Shown piece after piece: positions 49,135-57,969 of a stretch of DNA of 64,000 nucleotides (its first letter is position 1; each line of letters begins with the position of its first letter). The DNA is from Streptomyces sp. NBC_00353 (lineage in GTDB: Bacteria; Actinomycetota; Actinomycetes; Streptomycetales; Streptomycetaceae). Position numbers and translations under genes: made by a program. The DNA lies in the NCBI RefSeq assembly GCF_036108815.1, contig NZ_CP107985.1, forward strand, positions 2,976,001 to 3,040,000. The letters run 5' to 3'. The notes under the pieces were generated by a model that made no database searches, was not told the DNA's origin, and saw nothing but the letters and a program-made list of their open reading frames with translations.

Positions 49135-51756
49135 CTACCCGGCCTTGGTCGTCGCCTTGACCGTGACAGCCGGTCCGACGCCCGCCGCGGTGACCGCGGC
49201 GACCGTGACCGTGTACGCGGTGCTGGGGGTCAGCCCGCCGATCACCCGGAACATGCCCTTGGCCGAGGGCTGACCGACCAGGGCGTCCCGCCCGGTGACC
49301 TCGATGGTCCGGCCGTCGGAGAGCGTCAGCCGGTAGCCGATCACCTTGGCGTCACCCATGTTCTTGGGCGGCGTCCAGGCGACAGTCGCGGCGGTGGCCG
49401 CGGTACGCAGCTTCGGCGCGGAGGGGGCGTCGGACGGCACCGTGGCCGCAGTCGGCCGGAGCGCGGCAGAGGGGAGGGACGCGGCGCTGGAGCCCTGCGC
49501 ATTGGCGGCGGTGACGGTGACGGTGAAGGGGCCGTCGGCCTCGGGGAGCCCGCCGATCCGGATGTAGGCCAGCCGCTTGTAGTCGGCGGCCGAGGCGGTC
49601 GCCGCAGCTGCCTCCGTCCCGTCCGGCCGCAGGGCGTGCGCGGTGTAGCCGAGAACCGGTGAACCGCCTTCCACGAAGCTGGGGTTGAAGGTGGCGTACA
49701 GGGCGTCCGCCCCCGCCGTGCTGGTGCCGACCCGGGACGGTGCCTCGGGTACGGAGAGCGCCCCGGTGCCGCGCTCGAGAATCCCTTCGTACGCGGGCTC
49801 CAGTCCCGCGTTCTCGATGATCGATGCGGGAACGTCGGCGGGGGACGTCATGATGCGGTTGCCGGTGGTCACCAGCCCCTTGTTGTCGCCGTCGCTCGTG
49901 CCCTCCTCCCACCAGTTGTCCTTGATGAGCGTCGGGTCGTTGTTGCCGAGCATGTCGCGGTAGTCGGTGTGGCGGCTGGCGACATTGGCGTACGAAGCTC
50001 CGTACAGCACATTGCCCTCGACGGTCTCGTAGGTGCAGCCGTTGTCGGTGTAGACGCTCTTGCCCAGGCCCCACTGGTCGTGGATGACATTGCCGGTGAC
50101 CTTCTCACCGTCGGCGAGCGATGTGCCGGTCATGCCCTGGGTGTAGATGCCACCACCGTCGTCGAACATCTGCATGTAGTCGAAGATGAGGTTGTCGCTC
50201 ACAGCGTTGTCATGGCTGGGGTTGGGCGTCGCGGGCGAGCCGATCTTGTCGGGCCAGCCTCCCCAGCCCATGGATATCGCGCTGTAGCCGAGATGGTCGA
50301 GCTGGTTGTGCGCGATGGTGTTGTGCTGGGTGTAGCCGTTGAGGATGCCGACCGACCCGTGGTACTCACGGGGCAGCCCGTAGAGATGGTTGTTCGTCAC
50401 CTCGACTCCACTGGTGGGGGTTTGGCCGTCCACACCGCCGACCTCCAGACCGTTGCCCGAGATGTCGGTGAAGATGCTGCCACTGACCCGGCTGTCGGCC
50501 GTGCCCGTACCGAGTTCGAGCCCGGCGGCGCCGAGATGCGTGAAGATGCTGTCGCTGAATTCGATGCGCTTCCCGTACGTGAAGGAGACATTGCCCGGCA
50601 TCTTGGTCCAGGAGGCGAACGGACAGGTACCGCCTTCGACGAACCCGCACAGTCCTTGAGTGGCCCAGCCGGTGGGCCCGGTGATGGTGTAGCCGGCCTG
50701 GATCTCGGAGAATCCCTCGGGTCGTGAGGGGGTCAGCCAGGTCGCATAGCTGAACTGCAGCCCGCGGAAAGCGACATCGTGGACGGGTGCCTCAGCGGTG
50801 CCACGGCCGTCGACGAGTTTCTCGGCCGAGGCCGCCTCGACGTCCGCACGGTGCAGGTCCTCGCCCTTGCGCGGCAGGTAGTAGACGGTGCGGGCCGAGC
50901 GGTCGAGGTACCACTCGCCCGGCTGGTCCAGGAGCTCGTAGGCGTTCTCGATGTACGAAGCCTTGCCGTCATTGGTGAGATGGCCGGGGCCGACCATGGA
51001 GACGGAGCGGCCCGGGATGTCAGGGAACTCCACACGCTTGTTGGAGTTGTCCCAGCACGGCTGGACCATGGTGAGGGTGGTGCCCTCGGCCTCGGCGATC
51101 CGGCAGCGCGGTTCGGTCCACTGACCGAGGCCGTTGCGTTCGACGTTCCAGAGTTCCTCGCCGCTGGAGTAGACGAATTCGGCGTCGGACGGGTGGCGCC
51201 AGTGCGCGAGGGTGTCCGCGGTTGTGGTGTACCCGGTGGGTGTGACCGTCAGCCCGACGGGCACCTCGCCACGTGCGCGCTGGGCGCGCACGCCGTCGAC
51301 ATACAACTGCCGGGTTTCGGCGAGCCCTTGGGGCGCGGGCGCCGAATAGAGCCCGGGACGCCCACGGACCGGCCTCCAGCCTTCGACCTTGCGGCCGCCG
51401 CTGATGACCGTGGATCCGGTCCCCTGCCAGATGATCCGGTGGCCGTCGCGGCCCGAGTCCCGAGCGTCGAGGACGAGCGGCTTCTCCGTCCGGTACGTAC
51501 CGGACGCGAGATGGACGGTGAGGTCGCCATCTGCACGCGCGGCCCTCGCACGCGCCAGATCACGCGCCCGCTGAAGGGTCTTGACGGGGTGACGGGCGAT
51601 GCCCTGCGCGTGGTCGTCACCCATGGGGGACACATACACATCTGCGGAGTGCACGTCGGCCGAGTCGGTTACGGCCGCGGTCGAGCTGCCGGGGACGCCG
51701 AGCGCCAGGGCCGCGGAGAGAGCCGCTACAAGCGCGGCTCTTCGGGGTGCGAGCAT
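49135..51756 (-). CDS. Secreted right-handed beta-helix protein with two FN3 domains
   Basis: An 873-residue secreted protein. The signal peptide (MLAPRRAALVAALSAALALG) ends near AAV. DVYVSPMGDDHAQGIARHPV opens a pectate-lyase-like beta-helix of about 600 residues with many NxL/NxI turns (GIYTQGMTGTSLADGEKVTG, NVIHDQWGLGKSVYTDNGCT). Two fibronectin-III-like modules follow at about 690-780 and 790-873. It resembles beta-helix glycoside hydrolases (for example GH141) but the family cannot be fixed by eye. GGGAGGGA sits close before the ATG. Confidence 0.83.
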   Translation of the reverse strand: MLAPRRAALVAALSAALALGVPGSSTAAVTDSADVHSADVYVSPMGDDHAQGIARHPVKTLQRARDLARARAARADGDLTVHLASGTYRTEKPLVLDARDSGRDGHRIIWQGTGSTVISGGRKVEGWRPVRGRPGLYSAPAPQGLAETRQLYVDGVRAQRARGEVPVGLTVTPTGYTTTADTLAHWRHPSDAEFVYSSGEELWNVERNGLGQWTEPRCRIAEAEGTTLTMVQPCWDNSNKRVEFPDIPGRSVSMVGPGHLTNDGKASYIENAYELLDQPGEWYLDRSARTVYYLPRKGEDLHRADVEAASAEKLVDGRGTAEAPVHDVAFRGLQFSYATWLTPSRPEGFSEIQAGYTITGPTGWATQGLCGFVEGGTCPFASWTKMPGNVSFTYGKRIEFSDSIFTHLGAAGLELGTGTADSRVSGSIFTDISGNGLEVGGVDGQTPTSGVEVTNNHLYGLPREYHGSVGILNGYTQHNTIAHNQLDHLGYSAISMGWGGWPDKIGSPATPNPSHDNAVSDNLIFDYMQMFDDGGGIYTQGMTGTSLADGEKVTGNVIHDQWGLGKSVYTDNGCTYETVEGNVLYGASYANVASRHTDYRDMLGNNDPTLIKDNWWEEGTSDGDNKGLVTTGNRIMTSPADVPASIIENAGLEPAYEGILERGTGALSVPEAPSRVGTSTAGADALYATFNPSFVEGGSPVLGYTAHALRPDGTEAAAATASAADYKRLAYIRIGGLPEADGPFTVTVTAANAQGSSAASLPSAALRPTAATVPSDAPSAPKLRTAATAATVAWTPPKNMGDAKVIGYRLTLSDGRTIEVTGRDALVGQPSAKGMFRVIGGLTPSTAYTVTVAAVTAAGVGPAVTVKATTKAG

Positions 51757-51914
51757 CTTCCCTCCCTTGGAAATCAGTCTCGTCAGGCACGAGAAAGGTA
51801 GGAGGGTTTACGTGCAACGGTCAACGAAACTTGCAGGATTGCCGCCCCGAGGCACTCACTTTCACCGGAGTCATCGGATCAATCACACCAAACGCCCGGG
51901 AGAGGGGGCGACTG

Positions 51915-52547
51915 TCAGCTGAAGTCGAGACTGCCCGTGCGGGTGCGCTTGAGCTCGAAGAAGTCCGGGTAGCCGGCCATCACACGCAGGCTGTCGAACA
52001 GCCTGGCCGCCTCCTCGCCGCGCGGGACGGAGTTGAGAACCGGGCCGAACCAGACGCCGCCGTCGACATGGATGGTGGGAGTGCCGACATAAGCGTCGGC
52101 CTCCGGGTCCTTGCCCGCGTCGTGGCTGCGGCGCAGCGCCTCGTCGTACGCCGTGGAGTGCGCGGCCCCGGCAAGCCCGTCGGGCAGGCCCACTTCGGCG
52201 AGCGCCTGGGCGACCACCTCGTCGAAGTCCTCGTTCTTCTGTACGTGGATACGGGTTCCCAGGGCGGTGTAGAGCTCGCGGAGCACACCGTCGCCGTGGT
52301 CCGCGGCAGCGGCGACCGCGACCCGTACCGGGCCGATCGACCTGTCGACCAGTTCCCGGTACCAGTCGGGGAGTTCATTGCCGACGTTGTGCAGGAAGAG
52401 ACTCATGACGTGGAAACGGAGTTCGATGTCGCGCTGCTGCTCCACCTCCAGCATCCAGCGGGAGGTGATCCAGGCGAACGGGCAGGCCGGGTCGAAGTAG
52501 AAGTCGACGGCGGTCCTGCCCGTGGCCGGGGTGCGGTGAGTGGTCAT
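51915..52547 (-). CDS. DsbA-like protein, mycothiol-dependent nitroreductase (Rv2466c) type
   Basis: A 210-residue thioredoxin-fold protein with an inserted helical domain: AVDFYFDPACPFAWITSRWM, LRFHVMSLFLHNVG, and VGTPTIHVDGGVWFGPVL near the end with the cis-Pro. The active site is CPFAW, so the second Cys of Rv2466c-like CPWC is absent and only a monothiol mechanism is possible. Physiological substrate unknown. Confidence 0.83.
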   Translation of the reverse strand: MTTHRTPATGRTAVDFYFDPACPFAWITSRWMLEVEQQRDIELRFHVMSLFLHNVGNELPDWYRELVDRSIGPVRVAVAAAADHGDGVLRELYTALGTRIHVQKNEDFDEVVAQALAEVGLPDGLAGAAHSTAYDEALRRSHDAGKDPEADAYVGTPTIHVDGGVWFGPVLNSVPRGEEAARLFDSLRVMAGYPDFFELKRTRTGSLDFS

Positions 52548-52615
52548 GCGTCGAGCCTATCCAGACATTGGCGTACAACCGCGGGCCATTCACCGCTCGT
52601 GTGACTGGGCCACTT

Positions 52616-53200
52616 TCAGGTGGCGGTCCAGTGCGGATCGCGTCCGCTGTGGGCCAGCGCCCGTTCGAACACCGGCGCCGAATCGGACACCGGGACCTCG
52701 TCGGCGAAGCCGTCGTACTGCCGGTAGAGCGCCGCGGAGCCGTCGACGACATCGAGGACGAAGGCTGCCGCCGCGTCGGAGAGCCGGAACTCCTGCCCGG
52801 TTGCCCGAGCCACGTCCCAGCTGTGCAGGGCCGTCTCCTCGATGAGCATGGCGGCGATCTCGGACGCCGGGGACGTCGAACCTCCGAGGTCGATCTCCCC
52901 CTCCCAGACCGCCGGGTCCGACCAGGCGGCGACGGCGCGGTCCAGTTGCGCCGCGTACTTCTCCGCCCAGTCGGCATCCGCGGTGAAGTCACGGGTGGTG
53001 AGCTCGTCGGGAAGATCCTTGCGCAGGGCGCGGTGCTCCAGGCCGTACGAGGTGTAGAGCACCCAGTGGTTGATCAGCCCGCGCACGTCCCAGTCGCCGC
53101 AGGGCGTGGCGGAGGCGTCCAACTGTTCGGCGCGGACGGCGCGGGCGATACGGGCCGCCTCGGCGGCACATTCGGTCAGGTGAGCGTGCTCGTTCTTCAT
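52616..53200 (-). CDS. TIGR03086-family (maleylpyruvate isomerase-like) metal-binding protein
   Basis: A 194-residue DinB-like four-helix protein. CGDWDVRGLINHWVLYTSYG and EETALHSWDVARATGQ carry the His metal ligands, and the layout is that of TIGR03086. Members are mycothiol-dependent isomerase-like proteins of mostly unknown function. MKNEHAHLTECAAE at 53200 is the chosen start. Confidence 0.82.
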   Translation of the reverse strand: MKNEHAHLTECAAEAARIARAVRAEQLDASATPCGDWDVRGLINHWVLYTSYGLEHRALRKDLPDELTTRDFTADADWAEKYAAQLDRAVAAWSDPAVWEGEIDLGGSTSPASEIAAMLIEETALHSWDVARATGQEFRLSDAAAAFVLDVVDGSAALYRQYDGFADEVPVSDSAPVFERALAHSGRDPHWTAT

Positions 53201-53271
53201 GCACAGCACGCTAGAGCGGCCGCTGGCGCGGGTATTGAAGAAAAGCGACAGCGGCCGGGTTTCCGGCCCGG

Positions 53272-54036
53272 TCAGGAGGCCGCGTCGATCAGTGCGGTGA
53301 GTTCGGCCACCGACATCGATCCGGGCTCCCGGCGCTCCCGCGCGAAGGCATTCGCGGTGCGCTGGAGTACGTCATTGACCGGTGTGGGCACCCCGTGCTC
53401 CCGGCCGAGCAGCACGATCTCACCGTTGAGATAGTCGGCCTCGATGGTGCCCGTACCCCGACTGAGGCTCTGCCAGGACGAACCGGCGCCGCGCGGGGAG
53501 CCGTCGAACGGCTCGAAGCGGATCCGGTCGCCGCGCGCCTTCGTCTGTTCCTCCTGGCCGACCGCGTCGATACCGGCGGCCGCCAGCACGGCCCGGCCCT
53601 CGGCGAACGCCCGCTTGAACAGGGCGACGGCCTCCTCTCCGGTGAGCAGGCCGGTGACGGCCTCGATCGCGTTGGCGAGGTTGGAGAGCAGCTTGCCGTA
53701 CTTCCAGCGCATCACGTCCGGCACGACCGGGGCGAGCAGCTTCGACTTCTCCAGGTCGGCGGCGATCAGCCGGGCCGTCTCGTCGGTCCCGGTGGGATAG
53801 CGCCCCAGGTGCAGGATGCCGGTCAGCGGCGTTCCGGCCGCGGACACCTGGCCGGGTTCGACGAAGGTGGCGGGCAGCCAGACGCACATGCCGTACACAT
53901 GCCGGAAGCGGCGCAGCGCGAGACGTTCGCTCTCCACGCCGTTCTGCGCGCAGATCAGCGGCAGCCGCTCGCCCGCGGTACCGCCGCCCGCCACCGGCCT
54001 GATGCTCCAGGCGTCGAGTGCGGCGGTGCGGCGCAT
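53272..54036 (-). pseudogene. 5'-truncated ketopantoate-reductase-family gene
   Basis: The 254-residue frame matches the middle and C-terminal domain of PanE/ApbA-type reductases (LPLICAQNGVESERLALRRF, VYGMCVWLPATFVEPGQV, GTIEADYLNGEIVLLGREHG). The N-terminal NAD(P)-binding Rossmann half (GxGxxG, about 80 residues) is absent, and a stop lies in frame upstream. GGAG 5 nt before the ATG at 54036 might still allow translation. A deletion shared with the neighbouring AKR relic probably removed the 5' end. Confidence 0.7.
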
Positions 54037-54116
54037 CCCGGCTCCGTTCGGTGCGGCCGCGTGTCACATATGGCGGTCAAATCCTATGCGGGGAGGCGGA
54101 CGTGTCGAGGGCCGCC

Positions 54117-54612
54117 CACCGGGGTCGATCTCCACCGGCTGCACCGGCCGACCCGGATGTGCCCATGGCCGACCAGCTGGGCGCTCGGGATGCGCTGAGG
54201 CAGGAAGGTAGGATCCGGTTCATCGGTCCGGACACACCCTCACCGCCGACCAGCTGGAGCAGGCTCTCTCCCCGACCGGGATCGCCTCGGTGCAGAACCG
54301 CTTCTCCTCGACCGTGCGTCGGACCCGGTGCTGAAGCTCTGCCAGATCCATGGCCTCGCTTCTCCGCCCTGGTTCCCGCCGGCCGACGGCGCCCCGACCT
54401 TTGACGTCGCCGAGGCGCCCGCCGGGATCGCCGAACGGCACGGTGCCACCCGCGGGCAGATCGCCCTCGCCTGGCTGCTGCACCGCTCCCCCGCACTGTG
54501 CCCGACGCCGGGCCTGGGTTCGCCCAACCATCCGGCGGAGGCCCTCGGGGCTGCGGAGATCCGGCCGTCCGCCGAGAACATGAGTCGCCTGGAAGCGCTC
54601 GCGCCCGCATGA
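54117..54612 (+). pseudogene. Aldo/keto reductase relic, truncated and frameshifted
   Basis: Translated in pieces, this stretch reads like the C-terminal two thirds of an aldo/keto reductase: VDLHRLHRP, then DPDVPMADQLGA...GRIRFIG, then ...LTADQLEQAL...IASVQNRFS, then LDRASDPVLKLCQIHGLA, GATRGQIALAWLLHRSPALC and PTPG. At least three frame changes separate the pieces, and the N-terminal barrel is missing. The last in-frame part is 54328-54612. Confidence 0.75.
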
Positions 54613-54626
54613 AGGAGTACCCGCCC

Positions 54627-55466
54627 ATGACCACCACCGCCGCCGCCCTCACCACCTCTGTCTCCGCGGCCCCGGTGCCGGTGATCCGGGCCGACGGGGT
54701 CCGGCTCGTCCGGGACGGCAACGTCCTGCTCGACTCGGTCTCGATGACCGTGCGCAGCGGTGAGCACTGGGCCCTGCTCGGCGCCAACGGTGCCGGAAAG
54801 AGCACGCTGCTCGGGCTGCTCGGCGCGGTCACCTACCCCACCCACGGATCGGTGGAAGTCCTGGGACGCACGATCGGACGGGTCGACCTGCGGGAGCTGC
54901 GGACCCTGCTGGGGCACGTCAACCCGCGTCATCCGCTGCGTTCCCCGCTGTCGGTGCGCGAGGTGGTGCTCACCGGTCTGACCAACTCGGTCGAGCCGGT
55001 ACCGCGTTGGTCCGCGAGCGCCGAGCAACAGGAACAGGCCGGCCGGCTGCTGAAGATGCTGGGCATGCAGGGCAGGACCGGATCGCGCTGGCCGTCGCTC
55101 TCGCAGGGCGAGCGGGGCCGTACGCTCATCGCCCGCGCTCTGATGCCGCAGCCGCGGCTGCTGCTTCTCGACGAGCCGGCCACCGGTCTGGATCTCGCTG
55201 CCCGCGAGCAGCTGCTGGACGCCCTGGACACCTTGCGCCAGGAACACCCCGAGCTGGCGACTGTCCTGGTCACGCACCATCTCGAGGAACTGCCCGCCTC
55301 CACCACGCATGCGATGCTGCTTCGGGCGGGGCGGTGTGTGGCCTCGGGTCCGGCCGACGAGGTGCTGACCACGGCTCAGGTCAGTGACTGCTTCGGACAT
55401 CCGGTGCGGATCGCCCGTACGGACGGCCGGTGGACGGCGCGGGCGCAGCGCGTCACGCGCGGCTGA
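54627..55466 (+). CDS. ABC transporter ATP-binding protein
   Basis: A 279-residue ATPase with Walker A LLGANGAGKSTLLGLLG, a signature variant SLSQGERGRTLIARAL, Walker B LLLLDEPATGLD and switch His VTHHLEEL. It resembles stand-alone or ModF-like ATPases; no permease lies nearby. GAAGGAG at 54611-54617 lies 9 nt before ATG 54627 and overlaps the AKR relic's stop, so it may have been the downstream gene of an operon with that reductase. Confidence 0.85.
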   Translation: MTTTAAALTTSVSAAPVPVIRADGVRLVRDGNVLLDSVSMTVRSGEHWALLGANGAGKSTLLGLLGAVTYPTHGSVEVLGRTIGRVDLRELRTLLGHVNPRHPLRSPLSVREVVLTGLTNSVEPVPRWSASAEQQEQAGRLLKMLGMQGRTGSRWPSLSQGERGRTLIARALMPQPRLLLLDEPATGLDLAAREQLLDALDTLRQEHPELATVLVTHHLEELPASTTHAMLLRAGRCVASGPADEVLTTAQVSDCFGHPVRIARTDGRWTARAQRVTRG

Positions 55467-55492
55467 CGGCAGTCGACCGCCGTCGGACGCCG

Positions 55493-55873
55493 TCAGCCGT
55501 CGGACGGTTCGGCGCTGAACGACGTGGCCTGGTGGAAGTAGAGGAGCCAGCCGCGCCCGGTCAGCCGCCACAGTGAACTGCGGTGAGCCCTGAGCCCCTT
55601 GTACTCGGAGTCGAAGGTCAGATGGACGAGTTCGTCGGCGAGCTGGACACCGCGCATCCGTGACGCGGTGAGCTGTCCGGGCCGTGGGGCCTCGTCCGCG
55701 GTCAGCGAGGCGATGGTCGCGTCGCGGTCCCAGAAGCGGCCGGCGGTGTCGATCTCGCGGAACTCCGGGTGCAACACCTGGACGAGGAGATCGGCGGAGC
55801 AGCGCACCAGCGGGTCGAGGAGTCTGAGTTCGCCCTCGACGGCGGCGGCCACGCCGGGCGGCGGCTCAGTCAC
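55493..55873 (-). CDS. DUF4440/SnoaL-like small protein
   Basis: A 126-residue NTF2-fold protein: LLDPLVRCSADLLVQVLHPE, FREIDTAGRFWDRDATIASL and HRSSLWRLTGRGWLLYFHQ fit DUF4440. Function unknown. The GTG start lies within the last codons of the DUF1697 gene (8-nt overlap), so the two are translated together. Confidence 0.78.
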   Translation of the reverse strand: MTEPPPGVAAAVEGELRLLDPLVRCSADLLVQVLHPEFREIDTAGRFWDRDATIASLTADEAPRPGQLTASRMRGVQLADELVHLTFDSEYKGLRAHRSSLWRLTGRGWLLYFHQATSFSAEPSDG

Positions 55874-56414
55874 GCGTCATCTCCACGAGTTTGGCGACGG
55901 TGTTCCAGTTACGTGTGGTGGCGGTGAGGCCCTTGGTGAGGGAAGGGCGGTGGAGCGCCTCGGCAAGCTTGGAACGGCCCAGTCCGTCGGGGGCATAGAG
56001 GTAGAGCGCACGGTCGCCGAGCCGGAACTCCTCCGGGCGGAAGGCGTCGGCGTCGATCGCCGCGAAGCGTGTGGCGTCCACCGGCCGGTCGAAGTAGGTG
56101 ACGTGCAGCTGCTTGCCCTCGAGGGCGGCGGCCGGGAACGGGCAGGCCTCGGCGACCGATGCGAGATAAGGGCCGTTCCGGATCAGACACGGGACGGCGA
56201 AGCCGAAGCGTTCCTCGATGGCCTGCTCCAGCTGTGCGGTGAGCGCGTCCTGGTCAACCGACGCGCTGCTGAAGACGGCATTGCCGCTCTGCAGGTACGT
56301 ACGGACATCCGCATGGCCCAGCTCCGTGAGGAGTGTGCGGAGTTCGGCCATCGGGACCTTCTTGTGGCCGCTCACATTGATCCCGCGCAACAGCGCCGCG
56401 TACCTGGTGGTCAT
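55866..56414 (-). CDS. DUF1697 protein
   Basis: A 182-residue protein with the DUF1697 opening TRYAALLRGINVSGHKKVPM and the conserved YLQSGNAVFSS and TRNWNTVAKLVEM. Role unknown. ATG at 56414 is the probable start. It is co-transcribed with the DUF4440 gene. Confidence 0.87.
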   Translation of the reverse strand: MTTRYAALLRGINVSGHKKVPMAELRTLLTELGHADVRTYLQSGNAVFSSASVDQDALTAQLEQAIEERFGFAVPCLIRNGPYLASVAEACPFPAAALEGKQLHVTYFDRPVDATRFAAIDADAFRPEEFRLGDRALYLYAPDGLGRSKLAEALHRPSLTKGLTATTRNWNTVAKLVEMTRD

Positions 56415-56446
56415 GGCCACACCATAGGACGATCCGCCGGGGGTGT

Positions 56447-56485
56447 GCGGCCGCCGCGCCCCGGGGGGGAGAGCGCGGCGGCCGC
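56447..56485 (-). terminator. Terminator hairpin after the second S8 protease
   Basis: A perfect 13-bp GC-rich stem (56447-56459 with 56473-56485) lies 17 nt past the protease stop. Confidence 0.65.
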
Positions 56486-56502
56486 CGTCTCGGTGGTGGC
56501 CG

Positions 56503-57705
56503 CTACTCGACGATCTTCAGCAGCTTGTTCGGCGTTCCCTCGGTCGCATTGGAGATCGCGTCGGGGGTGGCGCCGTCGGTGAGGGCCGTGGCGACCTCCG
56601 CCGGGGTGGCGTCCGGGTGTCCGGCAAGGTAGACGGCGGCGGCACCGACGACGTGCGGAGTCGCCATGGACGTACCGGAGATGGTGTTCGTCGCGTCGTC
56701 GCTGTCGTTCCAGGACGAGGTGATGTCCGAACCCGGGGCGTAGATGTCCACGACCGGGCCGTAGTTGGAGAACGACGACTGCTCGTCGTCCACCGTGGAC
56801 GAGGCGACCGTGATGGCCTCCGGGACGCGGGCCGGGGAGCCCTCGCTCGCGTCGGCGGACTCGTTTCCTGCGGCCACCGCGAAGGTGACTCCGGAGGCGA
56901 TGGCCTTCTGGACCGCGGCGTCGAGAGCCGGGTCGGCACTGCCGCCGAGGCTCATGTTGGCGACGGACGGACCCTCGTGGTGCGCGGTGACCCAGTCGAT
57001 GCCGGCGACGACCTGCTCGGTGGTGCCCGAGCCGGAGTCGTCCAGGACCCGGACGGCGACGATCTTCGCCTTCTTGGCGACGCCGAACGTCGCACCGGCT
57101 ATGGTGCCGGCCACGTGCGTCCCGTGGCCGTTGCCGTCATCCGCGCTGTCGTCGTTGTCCACGGCGTCGAAGCCCGAGCTCGCCCGGCCCTCGAACTCCT
57201 TGTGCGTGACGCGGACACCGGTGTCGATGACATACGCCGTGACGCCTTCGCCCGCGCTGTCCGGGTAGGTGTACGCATGGTCGCCGGCGGTCCCGGTCTG
57301 GTCGATCCGGTCGAGACCCCACGACGGCGGGTTGTCCTGGGTGGCGTCGATGTGGAACTTCTTGTTCTGGACGACCTTGGAGACGGCCGGGTCGGCCGCG
57401 AGCTGCTTGGCCTCGGCCTGCGAAAGGCCGCTGGCGGAGAAGCCGTTGATGGCGGAGCTGTAGGTGCGCTTCAGCTTGCCGCCGTACTCCTTGGCGAGCT
57501 TCGCCTTGTCGGCCTTCTGGTCCAGCATCACGATGTAGCTGCCCGAGACGGCGGTCGCCGCGTCCGCACCGTAGACCGTCCCCATCGCGGGAGCGGGTGC
57601 GGCTCCGGCGTAGGACGTGCCCAGCAGGGTGACTCCGGCAGCTGCGGCCGCCGCGGTGATCGCCGCGGTCAGCTTGGTCCGGGATGTGCGCTTGTGCATG
57701 GCCAT
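56503..57705 (-). CDS. Secreted subtilisin-like protease with I9 propeptide
   Basis: A 400-residue S8 protease of the proteinase-K type. A signal peptide to about residue 36 is followed by an inhibitor-I9 propeptide (SYIVMLDQKADKAKLAKEYG...INGFSASGL). The catalytic domain has Asp (AYVIDTGVRVTHKEFEG), His (GNGHGTHVAGTIAG) and Ser (SGTSMATPHVVGAAA), plus AAGNES for the oxyanion hole. MAMHKRTSRTK at 57705 is the start, with AGGAG about 10 nt upstream. It is much shorter than the first S8 enzyme, and the two are not close paralogues. Confidence 0.93.
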   Translation of the reverse strand: MAMHKRTSRTKLTAAITAAAAAAGVTLLGTSYAGAAPAPAMGTVYGADAATAVSGSYIVMLDQKADKAKLAKEYGGKLKRTYSSAINGFSASGLSQAEAKQLAADPAVSKVVQNKKFHIDATQDNPPSWGLDRIDQTGTAGDHAYTYPDSAGEGVTAYVIDTGVRVTHKEFEGRASSGFDAVDNDDSADDGNGHGTHVAGTIAGATFGVAKKAKIVAVRVLDDSGSGTTEQVVAGIDWVTAHHEGPSVANMSLGGSADPALDAAVQKAIASGVTFAVAAGNESADASEGSPARVPEAITVASSTVDDEQSSFSNYGPVVDIYAPGSDITSSWNDSDDATNTISGTSMATPHVVGAAAVYLAGHPDATPAEVATALTDGATPDAISNATEGTPNKLLKIVE

Positions 57706-57890
57706 GAAGAGGGGTCTCCTCGGCATTGTTTGTGGGGGGATTGACCCTCGGGCGGAAGATCTCCGGGGGCTGGCTCGAAACCCTCGCCGATTGACACGCT
57801 CAGATCAACCCCTTCATGCAGCTGTGACTTACTCAACAAGGTTTCGTAATAAGAAATCGGCCAGCGATGGTCAAGTCGGGCGACCGGCCC

Positions 57891-57918
57891 CAACGCCCCA
57901 CACACGTATGGGGCGTTG
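57891..57918 (-). terminator. Terminator hairpin after the sugar ABC operon
   Basis: A perfect 10-bp stem (57891-57900 with 57909-57918) and 8-nt loop lie 52 nt beyond the binding-protein stop. Confidence 0.7.
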
Positions 57919-57969
57919 CACGTGCGTGGGACGCACAGTGGAGAAGGACCTCGGTCGGTCCGCCGGGCC

